A stretch of DNA of 64,000 bases from CBDBJK01 sp965206395 (GCA_965206395.1 CBDBJK010000004.1:23867-87866), one strand, 5' to 3'. Positions 29,508 to 39,181 are shown, counted from the first letter of the stretch. The notes: a model not told the origin generated them from the letters alone. A program made the numbers and translations.

Positions 29508-31951
29508 ATGGAAAGCGCTCACATCAAAGCCTTGCTAATCGAAGACAATCCCGATGACGCCTTGCTGATGCAAGCTGCCCTTGAGGAGGCCGACAGCGTT
29601 ATTCTGGATGTTGAATGGGTCGAGCGACTTTCGACGGGACTGGAGCGGCTCTCGCAAGGCGGAATCGACGTGGTATTCCTCGACCTGTCACTGCCCGACG
29701 CTCACGGACTTGAGACGCTTACGAGAGCAAACGCTCAAGCGCCGACTGTGCCCATCGTGTGCTGACTGGGCTGGATGACGAGACGTTATCTACGGCGGCG
29801 CTCCGAGAGGGCGCGCAAGACTATCTTGTCAAAGGCCAGGCAGACACCGACTTGCTGGTGCGCTCTATGCGCTACGCGATTGAACGCAAGCGCGCCGAAG
29901 AGAAGGAGCGCCTTCGCAGCCAGGAGTTGGAAGCTCTTTTCAAGGTGGCTAGCATCCTGGTTAAAACGGGAAGCCTTCAAGAAAAGGCTACTGGAGTGCT
30001 TGAACAGGTGGCCCAGGTAGTGGGTGCGGACTGGTTGGCACTAAGGCTCTATGACGAGCAAGATGGCATGTTGCGGCCCGTAGCATCTATTGGAGCGGGA
30101 ATTGAGGAGATGCCACTGATACCTGCTATCAAGCCAGGGCAGCTTCTTGCCGGGAGGGCTTTCCAAGAAGGTCAGGCCGTCATAATCAACGACTACACGA
30201 TCTATGAAAAAGCTGACCCTTCCCGTCTTGGGCAAGGCATCAAATCTGGCGTTGGGCTGCCAATTAGGTCTGGCGACCGAATCGTCGGTACTATCAACGT
30301 GAATTCACGCGAAATCAATCACTTCACGCCCGAGCGAGTCCGGCTGTTGACTGCCATCGCAAACGGGATGGGGGTCCTCCTGGAAAACGCCAGGCTCGCG
30401 GATGTCATCCAGGAGAGCGAAGAAAGGTATCGCACTCTATTCGAGCAGTCCAGGGACGCCATATTCATCACCAGAGATGGCAAGGTATCTGATGTCAATC
30501 AGGCCGTGTTAGACCTGTTCGGCTATACTTTCGAGGAGGCGATAGGACTCGACACCCGCCTGGTGTACGTCGATTCGACCAACCAGGATAGGCTGCGTCA
30601 GGAGATAGACAGATATGGCTCCGTTCAAGATTTCGAGACTAAATTTATCAAGAAAGATGGGACAGTAATCGACTGCCTTCTGGCACTGACGAGACAGGAG
30701 CCACAGGACGGACATGGCGTAATCTCCCAGGGCATCATCCACGACATCACAGAGCGCAAACAAGCCGAGCGACAGCTACGAGAATCGCTCGAAGAGAATC
30801 AACGCCTCTACCAGCGAGAGCAACGTCGCGTAGAGCAGATGAGCGCAATCAACGATGCAGCCGCTCAGGTCAGTTCGATTCTGAGCCTGGATGAGTTGCT
30901 TCCATACGTGGCGAATCTTATGCGCGACACATTCGGGCATTACAACGTCAACATCGGCCTTATGGACCCTGATTCTGATCGCCTCGTTGTCAGGGCGGGA
31001 GTAGGCGGTTACAAAGGCGAGCCTCCAATTGGCTTTAGCTTCGAGCCAGAGACTGGAATCTGCAGCTGGGTCGTGCAGACAGGAAAAGCCTTGCTCGCCA
31101 ATGATGTTAGCCAGGAGCCAAGATTCTACTACATGGATGAACTGACGGATACGAAGGCCGAGCTAGTCGTGCCCATCATCGCTGGAGAGAAGGTGCTTGG
31201 CGTCGTGGACATCCAGAGCAAAGAGATAGACGCCTTCGACGAAGCCGATATGTCAACGGCACAGACGCTGGCTAATCAGCTTGCCGTCGCCATCGAGAAC
31301 GCATCCCTCTTCCAGGAAACGCGAGATGTGGTAGTACTTGAGGAGCGCAACCGCATGGCGAGAGAGATTCACGACACGATGGCTCAGGGATTCACCGGCA
31401 TCGTGCTTCAGCTTTAGGCGGCAGAGCAGGTGCTGGACGAGGAACCCTCCGAAGTACAGGGCCACCTCAGCCGCGCAAAGAACCTCGCGCGGGAATGCCT
31501 TCAGGAAGCCAGACGGTCGGTGTGGAATCTGCTTCCTCAAGCGCTAGAGCAGCGTTACCTGCACGATGCCCTGGAGGAAGAGGTCCATAGGTTCAAGGAG
31601 ATGGGACGAGGAAACGCCAGGTTTGCTCTCTCAGGCAGCCGGAGGGAACTGGCTTCCGAAGTGCAGGTGGCGCTGCTGCGCATATGTCAGGAGTCGCTGA
31701 CCAACATTCACAAACATGCGGAGGCGACCGACGTCGAGGTGAGCCTCGTCTATCAGGCTGATAGTGTGAAGTTTGGAGTGCGTGATAATGGCAAAGGCTT
31801 TGACCAGGCAAATATAACAAGTGGGGAAGGCAAGGGTGGTTTCGGCTTGCATGGAATGCGCCAGCGCGCCCGTATGCTGCGAGGAGCGTTGACGGTGAGT
31901 AGTGGAGAAGGCCAGGGTACGCAGGTAGAGGTAACAATACCGACAACGTAG
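29508..31951 (+). CDS. hybrid sensor kinase (receiver-GAF-PAS-GAF-HisKA_3), with a frameshift and an amber stop
   Basis: An N-terminal receiver (LLIEDNPDDALLM, VVFLDLSLPDAHG) runs into a frame break at about 29757, where VPIV should continue as VLTGLDDE; about two bases are missing. After it come a GAF domain, a PAS domain (RYRTLFEQSRDAIFIT), a second GAF (LMRDTFGHYNVNIGLM) and a NarL-type dimerisation domain with the histidine in ERNRMAREIHDTMAQG. A TAG at 31415-31417 interrupts just after GIVLQL; the same frame then continues as AAEQVLDEEPSE through the ATPase domain (CQESLTNIHKHAEA, VRDNGKGF, GFGLHGMRQRA) to 31951. Repaired length is about 815 residues. It is followed at once by a NarL-type regulator, its likely partner. 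Confidence 0.85.
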
Positions 31952-31999
31952 CTGATTGAAATGCAAAAAAACGGTTCGCTTGAGAAAGGGCATTTGGAC

Positions 32000-32653
32000 A
32001 TGGAAACGATAAAAATCATGATTGTGGACGATCATACTGTCGTTCGTGACGGACTCTCCGCCATGCTCGGAAGGCAAGAGGATTTTACGATAGTAGGCGA
32101 GGCTCAGAACGGCCTTGAGGCCATAGAGAAGACAAAGGACTTGAACCCCGATGTCATCTTGATGGACTTGCGTATGCCGGAGCTTACCGGTGTTGAGGCC
32201 ATGCGCCGCATACGAGAGGACGACCCTGACGCCAAGTTCATCGTTCTCACTACATTCGATAGCGACGAGTACATTTTCGACGCTATCGAAGCGGGCGCGA
32301 AAGGTTATCTCCTGAAGGACGCATCGCGCGACGACTTATTCAAGGCGGTACGCGCCGTTCACCGAGGCGAATCGCTCATTGAGCCGGGTGTCGCCGCTAA
32401 AATCCTCAATCGCTTGGCCCAGCTTTCTCGTCAGAGCGCGGAGCCTGCGTCTGTCGATGTGCTATCCGAAAGAGAACTTGAGGTGCTTCAGTTGATGGCG
32501 AAGGGGTCTGCGAACAAGGAAATCGCGGCATCCCTTTCCATTAGTGAAAGCACAGTCAAAACTCACGTAGCCAACATTTTCCAGAAGCTGGAAGTGAACC
32601 ACCGCACCGAGGCTGTGACCCAGGCGCTCCAGAAAGGGATCATCAAGCTGTAA
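32000..32653 (+). CDS. NarL/FixJ-family response regulator
   Basis: A 217-residue regulator: receiver with IVDDHTVVRDGL, phospho-acceptor in VILMDLRMPELTG, IVLTTFDSDEY and KGYLLKDAS, then a LuxR-type helix-turn-helix (LSERELEVLQLMAKGSANKEI, cut here to its key residues: ERE, GxxNKEIA, STVKTHVANIFQKL). ATG at 32000 has GAGAAAGGG upstream and is preferred to an ATG 39 bases earlier. It should be phosphorylated by the HisKA_3 kinase encoded directly upstream and act on DNA. A strong terminator follows 25 bases after the stop. Confidence 0.93.
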   Translation: METIKIMIVDDHTVVRDGLSAMLGRQEDFTIVGEAQNGLEAIEKTKDLNPDVILMDLRMPELTGVEAMRRIREDDPDAKFIVLTTFDSDEYIFDAIEAGAKGYLLKDASRDDLFKAVRAVHRGESLIEPGVAAKILNRLAQLSRQSAEPASVDVLSERELEVLQLMAKGSANKEIAASLSISESTVKTHVANIFQKLEVNHRTEAVTQALQKGIIKL

Positions 32654-32678
32654 TCAACCAGAGGCTCAGACCACTCGA

Positions 32679-32710
32679 TAAAAAGGCTGATAGCATTATC
32701 AGCCTTTTTT
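32679..32710 (+). terminator. Rho-independent terminator of the sensor operon
   Basis: An 8-bp stem GGCTGATA/TATCAGCC with loop GCAT, preceded by five A and followed by six or more T. It ends the operon that begins with the solute-binding protein. Confidence 0.95.
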
Positions 32711-32804
32711 GTTTGATAAATCAAGAGAACTTCCGATTTCAAATAGGCTATCGCAGGCTACTATCAAGTTAAGACATCCTTGTGAGAGATATTCGGAGGC
32801 TCGA

Positions 32805-33182
32805 TTGAATAACATTACCGTATTGATAGCCGACGACTGCCCAGTAGCAATCGACGGTCTGCAATGCATTCTCCACTCCTGCCCAGACATAGAAGTTGTT
32901 GGAGTCGCCGCCAATGGCGTTGAGGCGTTAGACAAAGCTCAAATGCTTCAGCCAGGGGTTGTTCTGCTTGATGCCCAGATGCCAGGGATAGATAGCGTAG
33001 AAACCATAAGGCGGTTAAAAAGATTGCTGCCGGGCATCCAGATATTGCTCATGGTCGTGCACATGGCTCGATTGGACGCTGCGCTAGATGCCGGGGCTGA
33101 TGGCTTCATAATGAAAGACTCCGGCAGGCGGGAGCTGGTAGACTCGATCAGGAATCTAGCTTTACAGCCGCAACTCCTTTGA
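32805..33182 (+). CDS. stand-alone receiver-domain protein
   Basis: About 125 residues of receiver fold: VLIADDCPVAIDGL, phospho-acceptor in VVLLDAQMPGID, and DGFIMKDSGRRELV with the conserved lysine. The helix-turn-helix output normal for this NarL-type receiver is missing and the protein ends right after the last receiver helix. The TTG at 32805 follows CGGAGG by five bases and is the best start. The T/S position before beta 5 is unusual (MVVHMARLD instead of LTxxx). It may act as a phosphate sink for the kinases upstream; the terminator separates it from that operon. Confidence 0.7.
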   Translation: MNNITVLIADDCPVAIDGLQCILHSCPDIEVVGVAANGVEALDKAQMLQPGVVLLDAQMPGIDSVETIRRLKRLLPGIQILLMVVHMARLDAALDAGADGFIMKDSGRRELVDSIRNLALQPQLL

Positions 33183-33206
33183 CAGTTCCTGTAAGCCCTG
33201 CTCGTG

Positions 33207-33235
33207 TTGATTTCAGTATAGGCCACTGCTACACT
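33207..33235 (+). promoter_or_regulatory. promoter TTGATT-N17-TACACT upstream of the monooxygenase gene
   Basis: TTGATT at 33207-33212 and TACACT at 33230-33235 with a 17-base spacer, about 97 bases before the ATG. The -10 box and spacing match the promoters at 9552, 40281 and 59292. Confidence 0.55.
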
Positions 33236-33331
33236 GCCTGCTAACGCCATTGCATCCCCTCGCGAAGATGATGGTCACCCAACGTCAGTAGACCAGCTTG
33301 AGGTTGACCCATCTCAATGAAAGGAAGAACC

Positions 33332-34382
33332 ATGCAGTTTGGTCACTTTCTATACCCTATGAACCTCGATCCGTCCCGGGATTATGAAGCAATTGAAGAA
33401 AGTCTTGCTGAGGCCGAACTGGTTGAACAGCTAGGCTTTGACGCCATATGGCTTTCTGAACATCACTTTGTTGGGGAGGCAGTTTATGGCGATCCACTGG
33501 TTTTTGCGGCTGCTGTAGCGGCCAAGACCAAGCGGGTGCTTCTGGGCTTTGGCGTGGTACAGATGGCGCTACATAATCCAGTTCAGCTAGCCATTCAGAC
33601 GGCCCTTCTGGATAACCTGAGCCGTGGACGTCTGATCGTAGGCATTGGTCGTGGATCTAACTACAACGCATTTGAATACGCTGGCTTTGGGACGACTGTG
33701 TCCGAAGGACGGGAAAAGCTGCCAGAGGCCGAGGACCTTCTGGTCAAAGCCTGGACAACAGAGGAGCTGGATTACCAGGGCAAGTACTGGCAAGTGTCGT
33801 TTCCTTCGGTTCGTCCCCGACCATATCAGAAGCCTCATCCTCCTCTCGCCCGCGCCTGTGTGAGCCGCGAATCCATTGCGGACATGGCGCGGATAGGAAG
33901 GCCCGTGCTTCTTCGCGGCAGTTCCATAGAGACCGTGGGCCAGTCCATTCAACTGTATCGCGAAACAATGCTTGCTGCGACATTTGACGAAGAAGCGGTT
34001 GAGAAGGCCCTGGATCAGTGCTGGGTGTGGTACGAGGCTCATCTGGCCGAAACTGATGATGAGGCCCTGGACGAATTCTTACCCACCTATGCGCGCGCCA
34101 GACAGTACATATTCGATATGCAGGAACGCTGGAACCCCAAGAGCCAGCCTGTCCCTAAAGCTCCGCCGACGCTTCCCCGTTCCGCCTATGGGGCCTACCC
34201 CAAATCCCGGTGCAAGCGAATCCCTGGTAGGCTCCCCGGAACGAGTAATTGAACAACTGACCATGCTTCGGAACGTCGGAGTCAGAGGTTTGATGCTGAC
34301 TAACAGAGGTCTGATGTCGCCTGAGAAGACCACGGCGTCGCTGCGTCTGCTCAGCGAAAAGGTGATGCCTCTATTCCAGTAA
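33332..34382 (+). CDS. luciferase-like (LLM class) flavin-dependent monooxygenase, frameshifted
   Basis: A bacterial-luciferase-fold enzyme using reduced flavin. Seen: FGHFLYPMN, LGFDAIWLSEHHFVGEA, the segment LDNLSRGRLIVGIGRGSN and a late GSPERVIEQLTMLRNVGVRG. The frame shifts near 34185-34195 (PKSRCKRIP in one frame, PNPGASESLVGSPERV in the other), so the last 60 codons are out of phase. Repaired length is about 350 residues, normal for the family. ATG at 33332 follows AAAGGAAG. Such enzymes are greatly expanded in SAR202 Chloroflexota and are thought to attack recalcitrant organics; the substrate here is unknown. Confidence 0.85.
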
Positions 34383-34430
34383 CCTCAAGGCAAGCAAGAT
34401 GTCGTAATTGGCATCTTGCGGTGACTGAGG

Positions 34431-35633
34431 CTATACCACCGCGAGAGCACTGACCTCCATAAGTAATTCAGGGCGCAGCATCCGATGTATTATCACGCCA
34501 GTGGCGGCTGGAAAGTTGTCGCCGAAGTGTTTGCGCCGCACTTCCTGGACGCCTCGATAACCCATGAGACCGTTAGGAGCCACCCACTCGATAGTGTTCA
34601 CCACGTCGTTCATCGAGTACCCTGCGGTATTCAACACCTGAGCGATATTGCTGTATATTTGATCCGCTTGGGCTGCCATATCAAACCCGCCTATGTTCTC
34701 GTTTGTGGTGTGGTCCACCGACGATTGACCAGATATGTAAAGGAGGCGACCTTTCTTGATTCCTGCCACGTGAGTCAATCGGCTGTAGCGACCTTCCCAC
34801 TGTGCGATGCGAATCTCCTCTCGGCTCCCTCCCTTTACTGCTACGGTCTCTACTTCTACGTGCCCATAGGGGCTAAGCAAGCGGTTGGCGACGATACCCG
34901 TAGCCGCCGGATATTGATCTCCGTAGAACTTACTCCGCACGGCGTCAGTATTGCTGTACTGAAGGATAGCCTGAGGGGAAACGTAGTCCAGGCTATTCAC
35001 TATGTCACCAGGCTGAGCATCGCCTGCCTGCAGCACTTCTCCTATCGACTTGTAGGCGAGGGCGGTCTGTTGGGCAGTATCCTGAGGATAGATACGCTTG
35101 CCGTCGACCCCTTCGCTGCCAATAAACCCCGATAGCCAGATGACGTCGCCAGCCTCTATTGCGGGGGCGTAAGTAAGTTGCTGATACCGTGCCCAGCCGG
35201 GGTCAATCACTCGCTTCTCATCTATTGTGGCTACCGCGTTCACCTCTATGAGGGCATCGGGGCGCAGCAGACGCTCGACACATATGCCGGTTGAAGCCAC
35301 AGGGGTGTCTCCCAGAAACTCCTTTCGTATGTCCCCCGTTTGGCGATATTGAGGAAGGCCAACCGGGTCGACGTAGTCCACAGTCTGCACAACGTTCTGA
35401 AAGCTAAGTCCCGCGGCCTCCAATACAACTCCCAGCTTTTCATAGATCAGCCTTGTCTGTTCCAGCAAATCACCTTTGCAAATCACCCTTCCCTCGGTCT
35501 CATAGTAGGCGCTGGCAGTCTGCCCTGACAGGTAAATCAGCCCGTTGCTTTCCACTGCCATACAGAAGGTGTAACGTTGCAGATCCAGCCACGGAAATTT
35601 CTTGGGGTCTACTTCGATAATATTTCGGCTCAT
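34431..35633 (-). CDS. fusion of three RidA/YjgF domains
   Basis: A 400-residue protein made of three successive RidA-like domains (about 15-130, 150-270 and 285-400). Each repeats the pattern of an N-terminal strand with LSGQ/LSGF/ISGQ, a long helix, a D(Y/W)V-x-P turn and a C-terminal ATG-x-RLLxP-x-EV strand: VERLLRPDALIEVNAVA, ANRLLSPYGHVEVETVA and IHRMLRPELLMEVSALA. The conserved arginine that binds the substrate carboxylate is present in all three. RidA proteins hydrolyse reactive enamines/imines and form trimers, so one chain could mimic a trimer. GGGAG precedes the ATG. It is the last gene of a six-gene minus-strand operon with CoA-transferases and hydratases. Confidence 0.88.
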   Translation of the reverse strand: MSRNIIEVDPKKFPWLDLQRYTFCMAVESNGLIYLSGQTASAYYETEGRVICKGDLLEQTRLIYEKLGVVLEAAGLSFQNVVQTVDYVDPVGLPQYRQTGDIRKEFLGDTPVASTGICVERLLRPDALIEVNAVATIDEKRVIDPGWARYQQLTYAPAIEAGDVIWLSGFIGSEGVDGKRIYPQDTAQQTALAYKSIGEVLQAGDAQPGDIVNSLDYVSPQAILQYSNTDAVRSKFYGDQYPAATGIVANRLLSPYGHVEVETVAVKGGSREEIRIAQWEGRYSRLTHVAGIKKGRLLYISGQSSVDHTTNENIGGFDMAAQADQIYSNIAQVLNTAGYSMNDVVNTIEWVAPNGLMGYRGVQEVRRKHFGDNFPAATGVIIHRMLRPELLMEVSALAVV

Positions 35634-35688
35634 TTCTACTCCCAGGCAAAGCTAAACATGGTATCTTCTCTTTGGCGCGCGCATATTG

Positions 35689-36900
35689 CTAGGCTATCAC
35701 CCCGGCCTTCATCAGGCGCTGTATCTCGTCCTCCGGCAAGTCAAGTAGCTGCCCAAGCACGTAATGGTTATCCTCACCAAGCAAAGGGGCGTGTCGAATG
35801 TTATCAGGCCGTTCTCCGTTCATGCTCCATGACAGAGTGCCCATAGGTCGCCGTCCCGTCTCAGGATGGTCTACCTGAGTTACGAATCCCCGCTCTACAA
35901 GATGAGAGTCTTCAAGCACCTCTCTAGAATCCAATACCGACGCAGCCGGAACCCCTACCTCTTGTAGGGCAGCCATAACCTCGTTTGGCTCTTTCCCTTT
36001 GGTCCACGATTCAATGAGAGAATCCAGAGCCTCCTGGTTTTCCCATCGACTAGCGGCATCGACAAAGCGAGGGTCATCAGTCCATTCAGGTTGGCCTATG
36101 ACATGACAGAGGGCATTCCATTGCGAGTCGGAGTCTATGGAGATGGCTAACCATTTCTGGTCTCCCTTGCAGAGGTAGACGTTGTGCGGAGCCTTGCTCT
36201 TGTCCCGGTTCCCCAGTCTATTGGCTTCCTGCCCATTGAGGGTGTAGTCCATCACGGCTTCGGGTATCAGATTAGTGAAGACCTCGGACATTGCTACTTC
36301 GACGTACTGGCCCTCACCAGTTTTGAAGCGATGATAAAGGGCTTCCAGCGTCGCGAGGGCACAGTAAGAGCCACTGAGAAGATCCGGTAACATGCTGCCT
36401 AAAATGCGCGGCTTCCCTCCCGGATACCCTGTGGTGGCGGCCACTCCGCTGAAAAGATTGACGGCGCTGTGAAAGCCGACGGAGTCCTTCATGGGGCCGG
36501 TGCGCCCAAATGCGCTCAGTGAGACGTATATGACATCGGGCCTGAGTTGCCGCACCGTTTCATACCCCAACCCGAGCTTCTCCATTGTACCTATCGAGTA
36601 GTTCTCGACAACCACGTCGCTGATGGTAATGAGTCGATGGGCGAGCCTCTGCCCTTCCTCGCTCCGCAGGTTAAGGGTGCAACTAAGCTTATTGTTGTTG
36701 ACGGTGTTAAACCCGCCGCTTCGATTGACTCCGGGTATGGCCTCTGCGAATGGAGGCCATGTTCGCAGGGTCAGCCTCTCGCGGCTCTCCACCAGAATGA
36801 CCTCGGCCCCTAGCCAGCCTAGCATCTGTGTGGCGAAGGGCATAGCTAAAATCTGGCCGAAGTCAGCTACCCGGATACCTTTCAGTGGCAGGTCTTTCAA
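35689..36900 (-). CDS. CaiB/BaiF family CoA-transferase 3
   Basis: About 403 residues: GIRVADFGQILAMPFATQML, LGAEVILVESR, the segment NNNKLSCTLNLRS, SDVVVENYSIGTMEKLGLGY and FGRTGPM. The expected catalytic aspartate is in GSMLPDLLSGSY, followed by TGEGQYVEVAMSE. APLLGEDN is near the C-terminus. The TTG at 36900 has AGGAGA six bases upstream and is preferred; a GTG at 36936 lacks a ribosome site. It lies 60 bases after CoA-transferase 4 in the same operon, and the pair may work together. Confidence 0.87.
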   Translation of the reverse strand: MKDLPLKGIRVADFGQILAMPFATQMLGWLGAEVILVESRERLTLRTWPPFAEAIPGVNRSGGFNTVNNNKLSCTLNLRSEEGQRLAHRLITISDVVVENYSIGTMEKLGLGYETVRQLRPDVIYVSLSAFGRTGPMKDSVGFHSAVNLFSGVAATTGYPGGKPRILGSMLPDLLSGSYCALATLEALYHRFKTGEGQYVEVAMSEVFTNLIPEAVMDYTLNGQEANRLGNRDKSKAPHNVYLCKGDQKWLAISIDSDSQWNALCHVIGQPEWTDDPRFVDAASRWENQEALDSLIESWTKGKEPNEVMAALQEVGVPAASVLDSREVLEDSHLVERGFVTQVDHPETGRRPMGTLSWSMNGERPDNIRHAPLLGEDNHYVLGQLLDLPEDEIQRLMKAGVIA

Positions 36901-36959
36901 ATATGCTCTCCTGTTTCTTTCCGCCCTGTTTATCACTTCAGTGAGGAAAACGAATCAAC

Positions 36960-38150
36960 TCAGGTCGTGGAATTATCCAGCCACTCGTCGAGAACCTGGG
37001 CCGAATGCTCTCCAAGCCGAGGAGCCGGACGGCGCAGTTGCCCGGAGTGCCCCTCCATGCGTATGGGATAGCCGGGTAGTTGGAACTTTTGCCCGTTGGG
37101 AGCTTCCAGGTTCCACATGAATTTCCGCGCCGCCACCTGGTCCGACTCTACCATCTGCCCCACTCGATAGGCAGGGAAGAAAGGAACCCCTTTGCTCTGT
37201 GCCATCCGGGCGATCTCTTCGCCTGTGTGGTTCATCGTCCATTCCAGAAGAAGAGGTTCGAGGGCATCCCAGTTGCGAGCGCGCTCGGTAGCGCTGCCGA
37301 AAACTTCGGACTCGCTCCAATCCGGGCTTCCCATCATTTCTACCAATCCCTGCCAGTGCGACTCCATGCTGGCCATCACCACTACGTAGCCATCTTTGCA
37401 CGGCATGTAAGCGTTAGGCATACGGCCGGAGACCATAGGCCTGCGTCTCTTGGGTTCCAGATACGAAGCATGGGCCAGTTCCCAATTGAGAATCGTGGCA
37501 ACAGCCTCTTGCTGGCTCAGGTCGATTTCTCCGCCTTCGCCAGTCCAATTTCGCATCATGACCGCGGCGAGGGTAGCAATAGACCCCTGAATTCCCGCTA
37601 GAAACTCGCCCACATAGGTATTGGCGCGCAGAGGCGGTTCCTGGTCGGCGTCGTGAACCATGTCAGGCGAACCGGGGGTAGCATAGGCCAGTCCACCGGC
37701 GCTTACGGCTATGAGGTCATCGCCCGCGTAGTTGCGATAAGGGCCTGTCAGTCCGAAGGGGGTAATGATGGTAACGATGAGTCGAGGGTTCAATTGTTTC
37801 AGATGACGCCATCTAAGGCCGAATCGCTCCAGGAATTCGGAAGAGCGATTGATGACAAGGACATCCACGTGGCGCAGAAGATCGTGAAAGATTTCCAGGT
37901 CGCTTTGCTGGTTTATGTCCAGCGTGATGCCTCGTTTGTTGGCGTTGAGGTACAGATAGAGGCCGCTCCACTCATGATCAGCCACGCCGTCAGGAAAAGG
38001 GCCTTGCTTACGGGAGGCGTCCCCTCCAGGCATCTCTAGCTTCACTACGTCGGCCCCGGCATCAGCCAGGAGACGGGCGCAGTAGGGGCCGGATACCATC
38101 TCTCCATACTCTAGGACTCGCAAGTCCGACAGAGTTGAGCCTTCGAGCAT
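36960..38150 (-). CDS. CaiB/BaiF family CoA-transferase 4, catalytic Asp replaced by Glu
   Basis: 396 residues of the class III fold: RVLEYGEMVSGPYCARLLA, GADVVKLEMPGGDASR, the segment LNANKRGITLDI, and TPFGLTGPYRNY. At the position of the catalytic aspartate the sequence reads TYVGEFLAGIQ, so Glu182 takes its place by eye alignment; the following WTGEGGEIDLSQQE is normal except for GGE in place of GQ-x-V. The C-terminus has APRLGEHSAQV. The enzyme may be altered or may act as the non-catalytic partner of CoA-transferase 3, encoded next to it. Confidence 0.85.
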   Translation of the reverse strand: MLEGSTLSDLRVLEYGEMVSGPYCARLLADAGADVVKLEMPGGDASRKQGPFPDGVADHEWSGLYLYLNANKRGITLDINQQSDLEIFHDLLRHVDVLVINRSSEFLERFGLRWRHLKQLNPRLIVTIITPFGLTGPYRNYAGDDLIAVSAGGLAYATPGSPDMVHDADQEPPLRANTYVGEFLAGIQGSIATLAAVMMRNWTGEGGEIDLSQQEAVATILNWELAHASYLEPKRRRPMVSGRMPNAYMPCKDGYVVVMASMESHWQGLVEMMGSPDWSESEVFGSATERARNWDALEPLLLEWTMNHTGEEIARMAQSKGVPFFPAYRVGQMVESDQVAARKFMWNLEAPNGQKFQLPGYPIRMEGHSGQLRRPAPRLGEHSAQVLDEWLDNSTT

Positions 38151-38200
38151 CTTGGCCTCTCAAGGTAAGAACGTGTTCAGGAATTCAGCATCGGGGCGTG

Positions 38201-38644
38201 CTATTGGTTGCGCTTCTGCGGAAGTCTAATGGACGCGCTGGCTGGTTGCACTACCCTTTCACCTTTTTGATTCTCGATCCAGAGGTCACAATCCACCAGC
38301 GCCTCATCCATTTCGATGCGCACACCAGTCACGATTCCAAAACAGGTAATGGAATCGCCAGGGTAAACCATGACCCGGTTACTGAAGCTCAGCTTTCGCA
38401 GAAAAGACTGAGGCCCCGCCCAGTCCTGGACGTGCTGTGAAAGGAAGCCGCCGAGCATTTGCCCGTCGACAAATGGCGCGTCAAACCCGCGCTCGCGCAC
38501 GTAATCGGCGTCGTAGTGCAGCCGTATGAAGTCCCACGTGGCTGCTCCATAGGCCATCATGCGGGCCAGGTTGATCTCCTTCTTTAGGGGAGGAAGCTGC
38601 TCCCCTACCTGGATGTCTTCAAAGTAGCGCACCTGTGGCTCCAA
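38201..38644 (-). CDS. MaoC-like hydratase/dehydratase subunit
   Basis: A 147-residue hot-dog protein. It has YFEDIQVGEQLPPL, the hydratase-like region TWDFIRLHYDADYVRERGFD and FVDGQMLGG where hydratase 2 enzymes have Asp...His and HG. The catalytic Asp and His (DFIRLH) are retained. It would hydrate an enoyl-CoA or act on a related thioester. TTG at 38644 follows GGAAGAG. Paired with the FAS1-type dehydratase domain protein encoded directly upstream, likely as a heterodimer. Confidence 0.82.
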   Translation of the reverse strand: MEPQVRYFEDIQVGEQLPPLKKEINLARMMAYGAATWDFIRLHYDADYVRERGFDAPFVDGQMLGGFLSQHVQDWAGPQSFLRKLSFSNRVMVYPGDSITCFGIVTGVRIEMDEALVDCDLWIENQKGERVVQPASASIRLPQKRNQ

Positions 38645-38689
38645 TAGCTCTTCCGTTGAGCGGAATTCGGGTCGATAGACCTATATCAC

Positions 38690-39181
38690 CTATGGACGAT
38701 AAAAATGGGTTTCTGTGTTTCTAGCAAGCATTTCTTCGCGCTGATTATAGAACGTAACCTCGATTTCCTGAAAAACGAGGTTCCCTGAGCGGCCCGTCTT
38801 CTCATACACGTCCTTGATCTTCCAATGGGCCGTGATGACATCATCCGGGTGGACGGGTTGGAAGAACTCATAGTCGTTGCCCGCGCGCAATCCCCTCAGC
38901 TCTCGTGCCTCGCCGCGCCCATACAGGTCGCCGTCGTCATCAATGTCGCTGTCGATATACTGCCAGGTGTCGCAGATAAGAGTCGGTGGAGCCATCACAT
39001 CCTGCAGGCCCTGGTTTCTGGCGAACTCGACATCTGTGTACACTGGATTGAAGTCGCCAATGGCAAGGGCATACATTCGGATGGCAGGACGGCCTAGCGC
39101 ATCCGGCGCGCGATAGATGACTTCCTTGCCCATGCCGTTCTTTAGCCGGGCGACTAGATCGTCAGATGACTCGCTAGACAT
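38690..39181 (-). CDS. FAS1-like (MaoC N-terminal) dehydratase domain protein
   Basis: About 163 residues of the N-terminal MaoC hot-dog type: GKEVIYRAPDALGRPAIRMYALA, IGDFNPVYTDVEFARNQG and MAPPTLICDTWQY, then HPDDVITAHWKIKDVYEKTGRSG. This half usually lacks the catalytic pair and dimerises with a MaoC subunit such as the next gene. ATG at 39181 has GGAG upstream; a TTG at 39196 is part of that ribosome site. Confidence 0.83.
   Translation of the reverse strand: MSSESSDDLVARLKNGMGKEVIYRAPDALGRPAIRMYALAIGDFNPVYTDVEFARNQGLQDVMAPPTLICDTWQYIDSDIDDDGDLYGRGEARELRGLRAGNDYEFFQPVHPDDVITAHWKIKDVYEKTGRSGNLVFQEIEVTFYNQREEMLARNTETHFYRP

Noticed and set aside
29750..29765. TGC TGA in the hybrid kinase receiver as a selenocysteine site
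   Set aside because: The receiver continues in another frame (VLTGLDDE), so this is a frameshift and not a read-through site.
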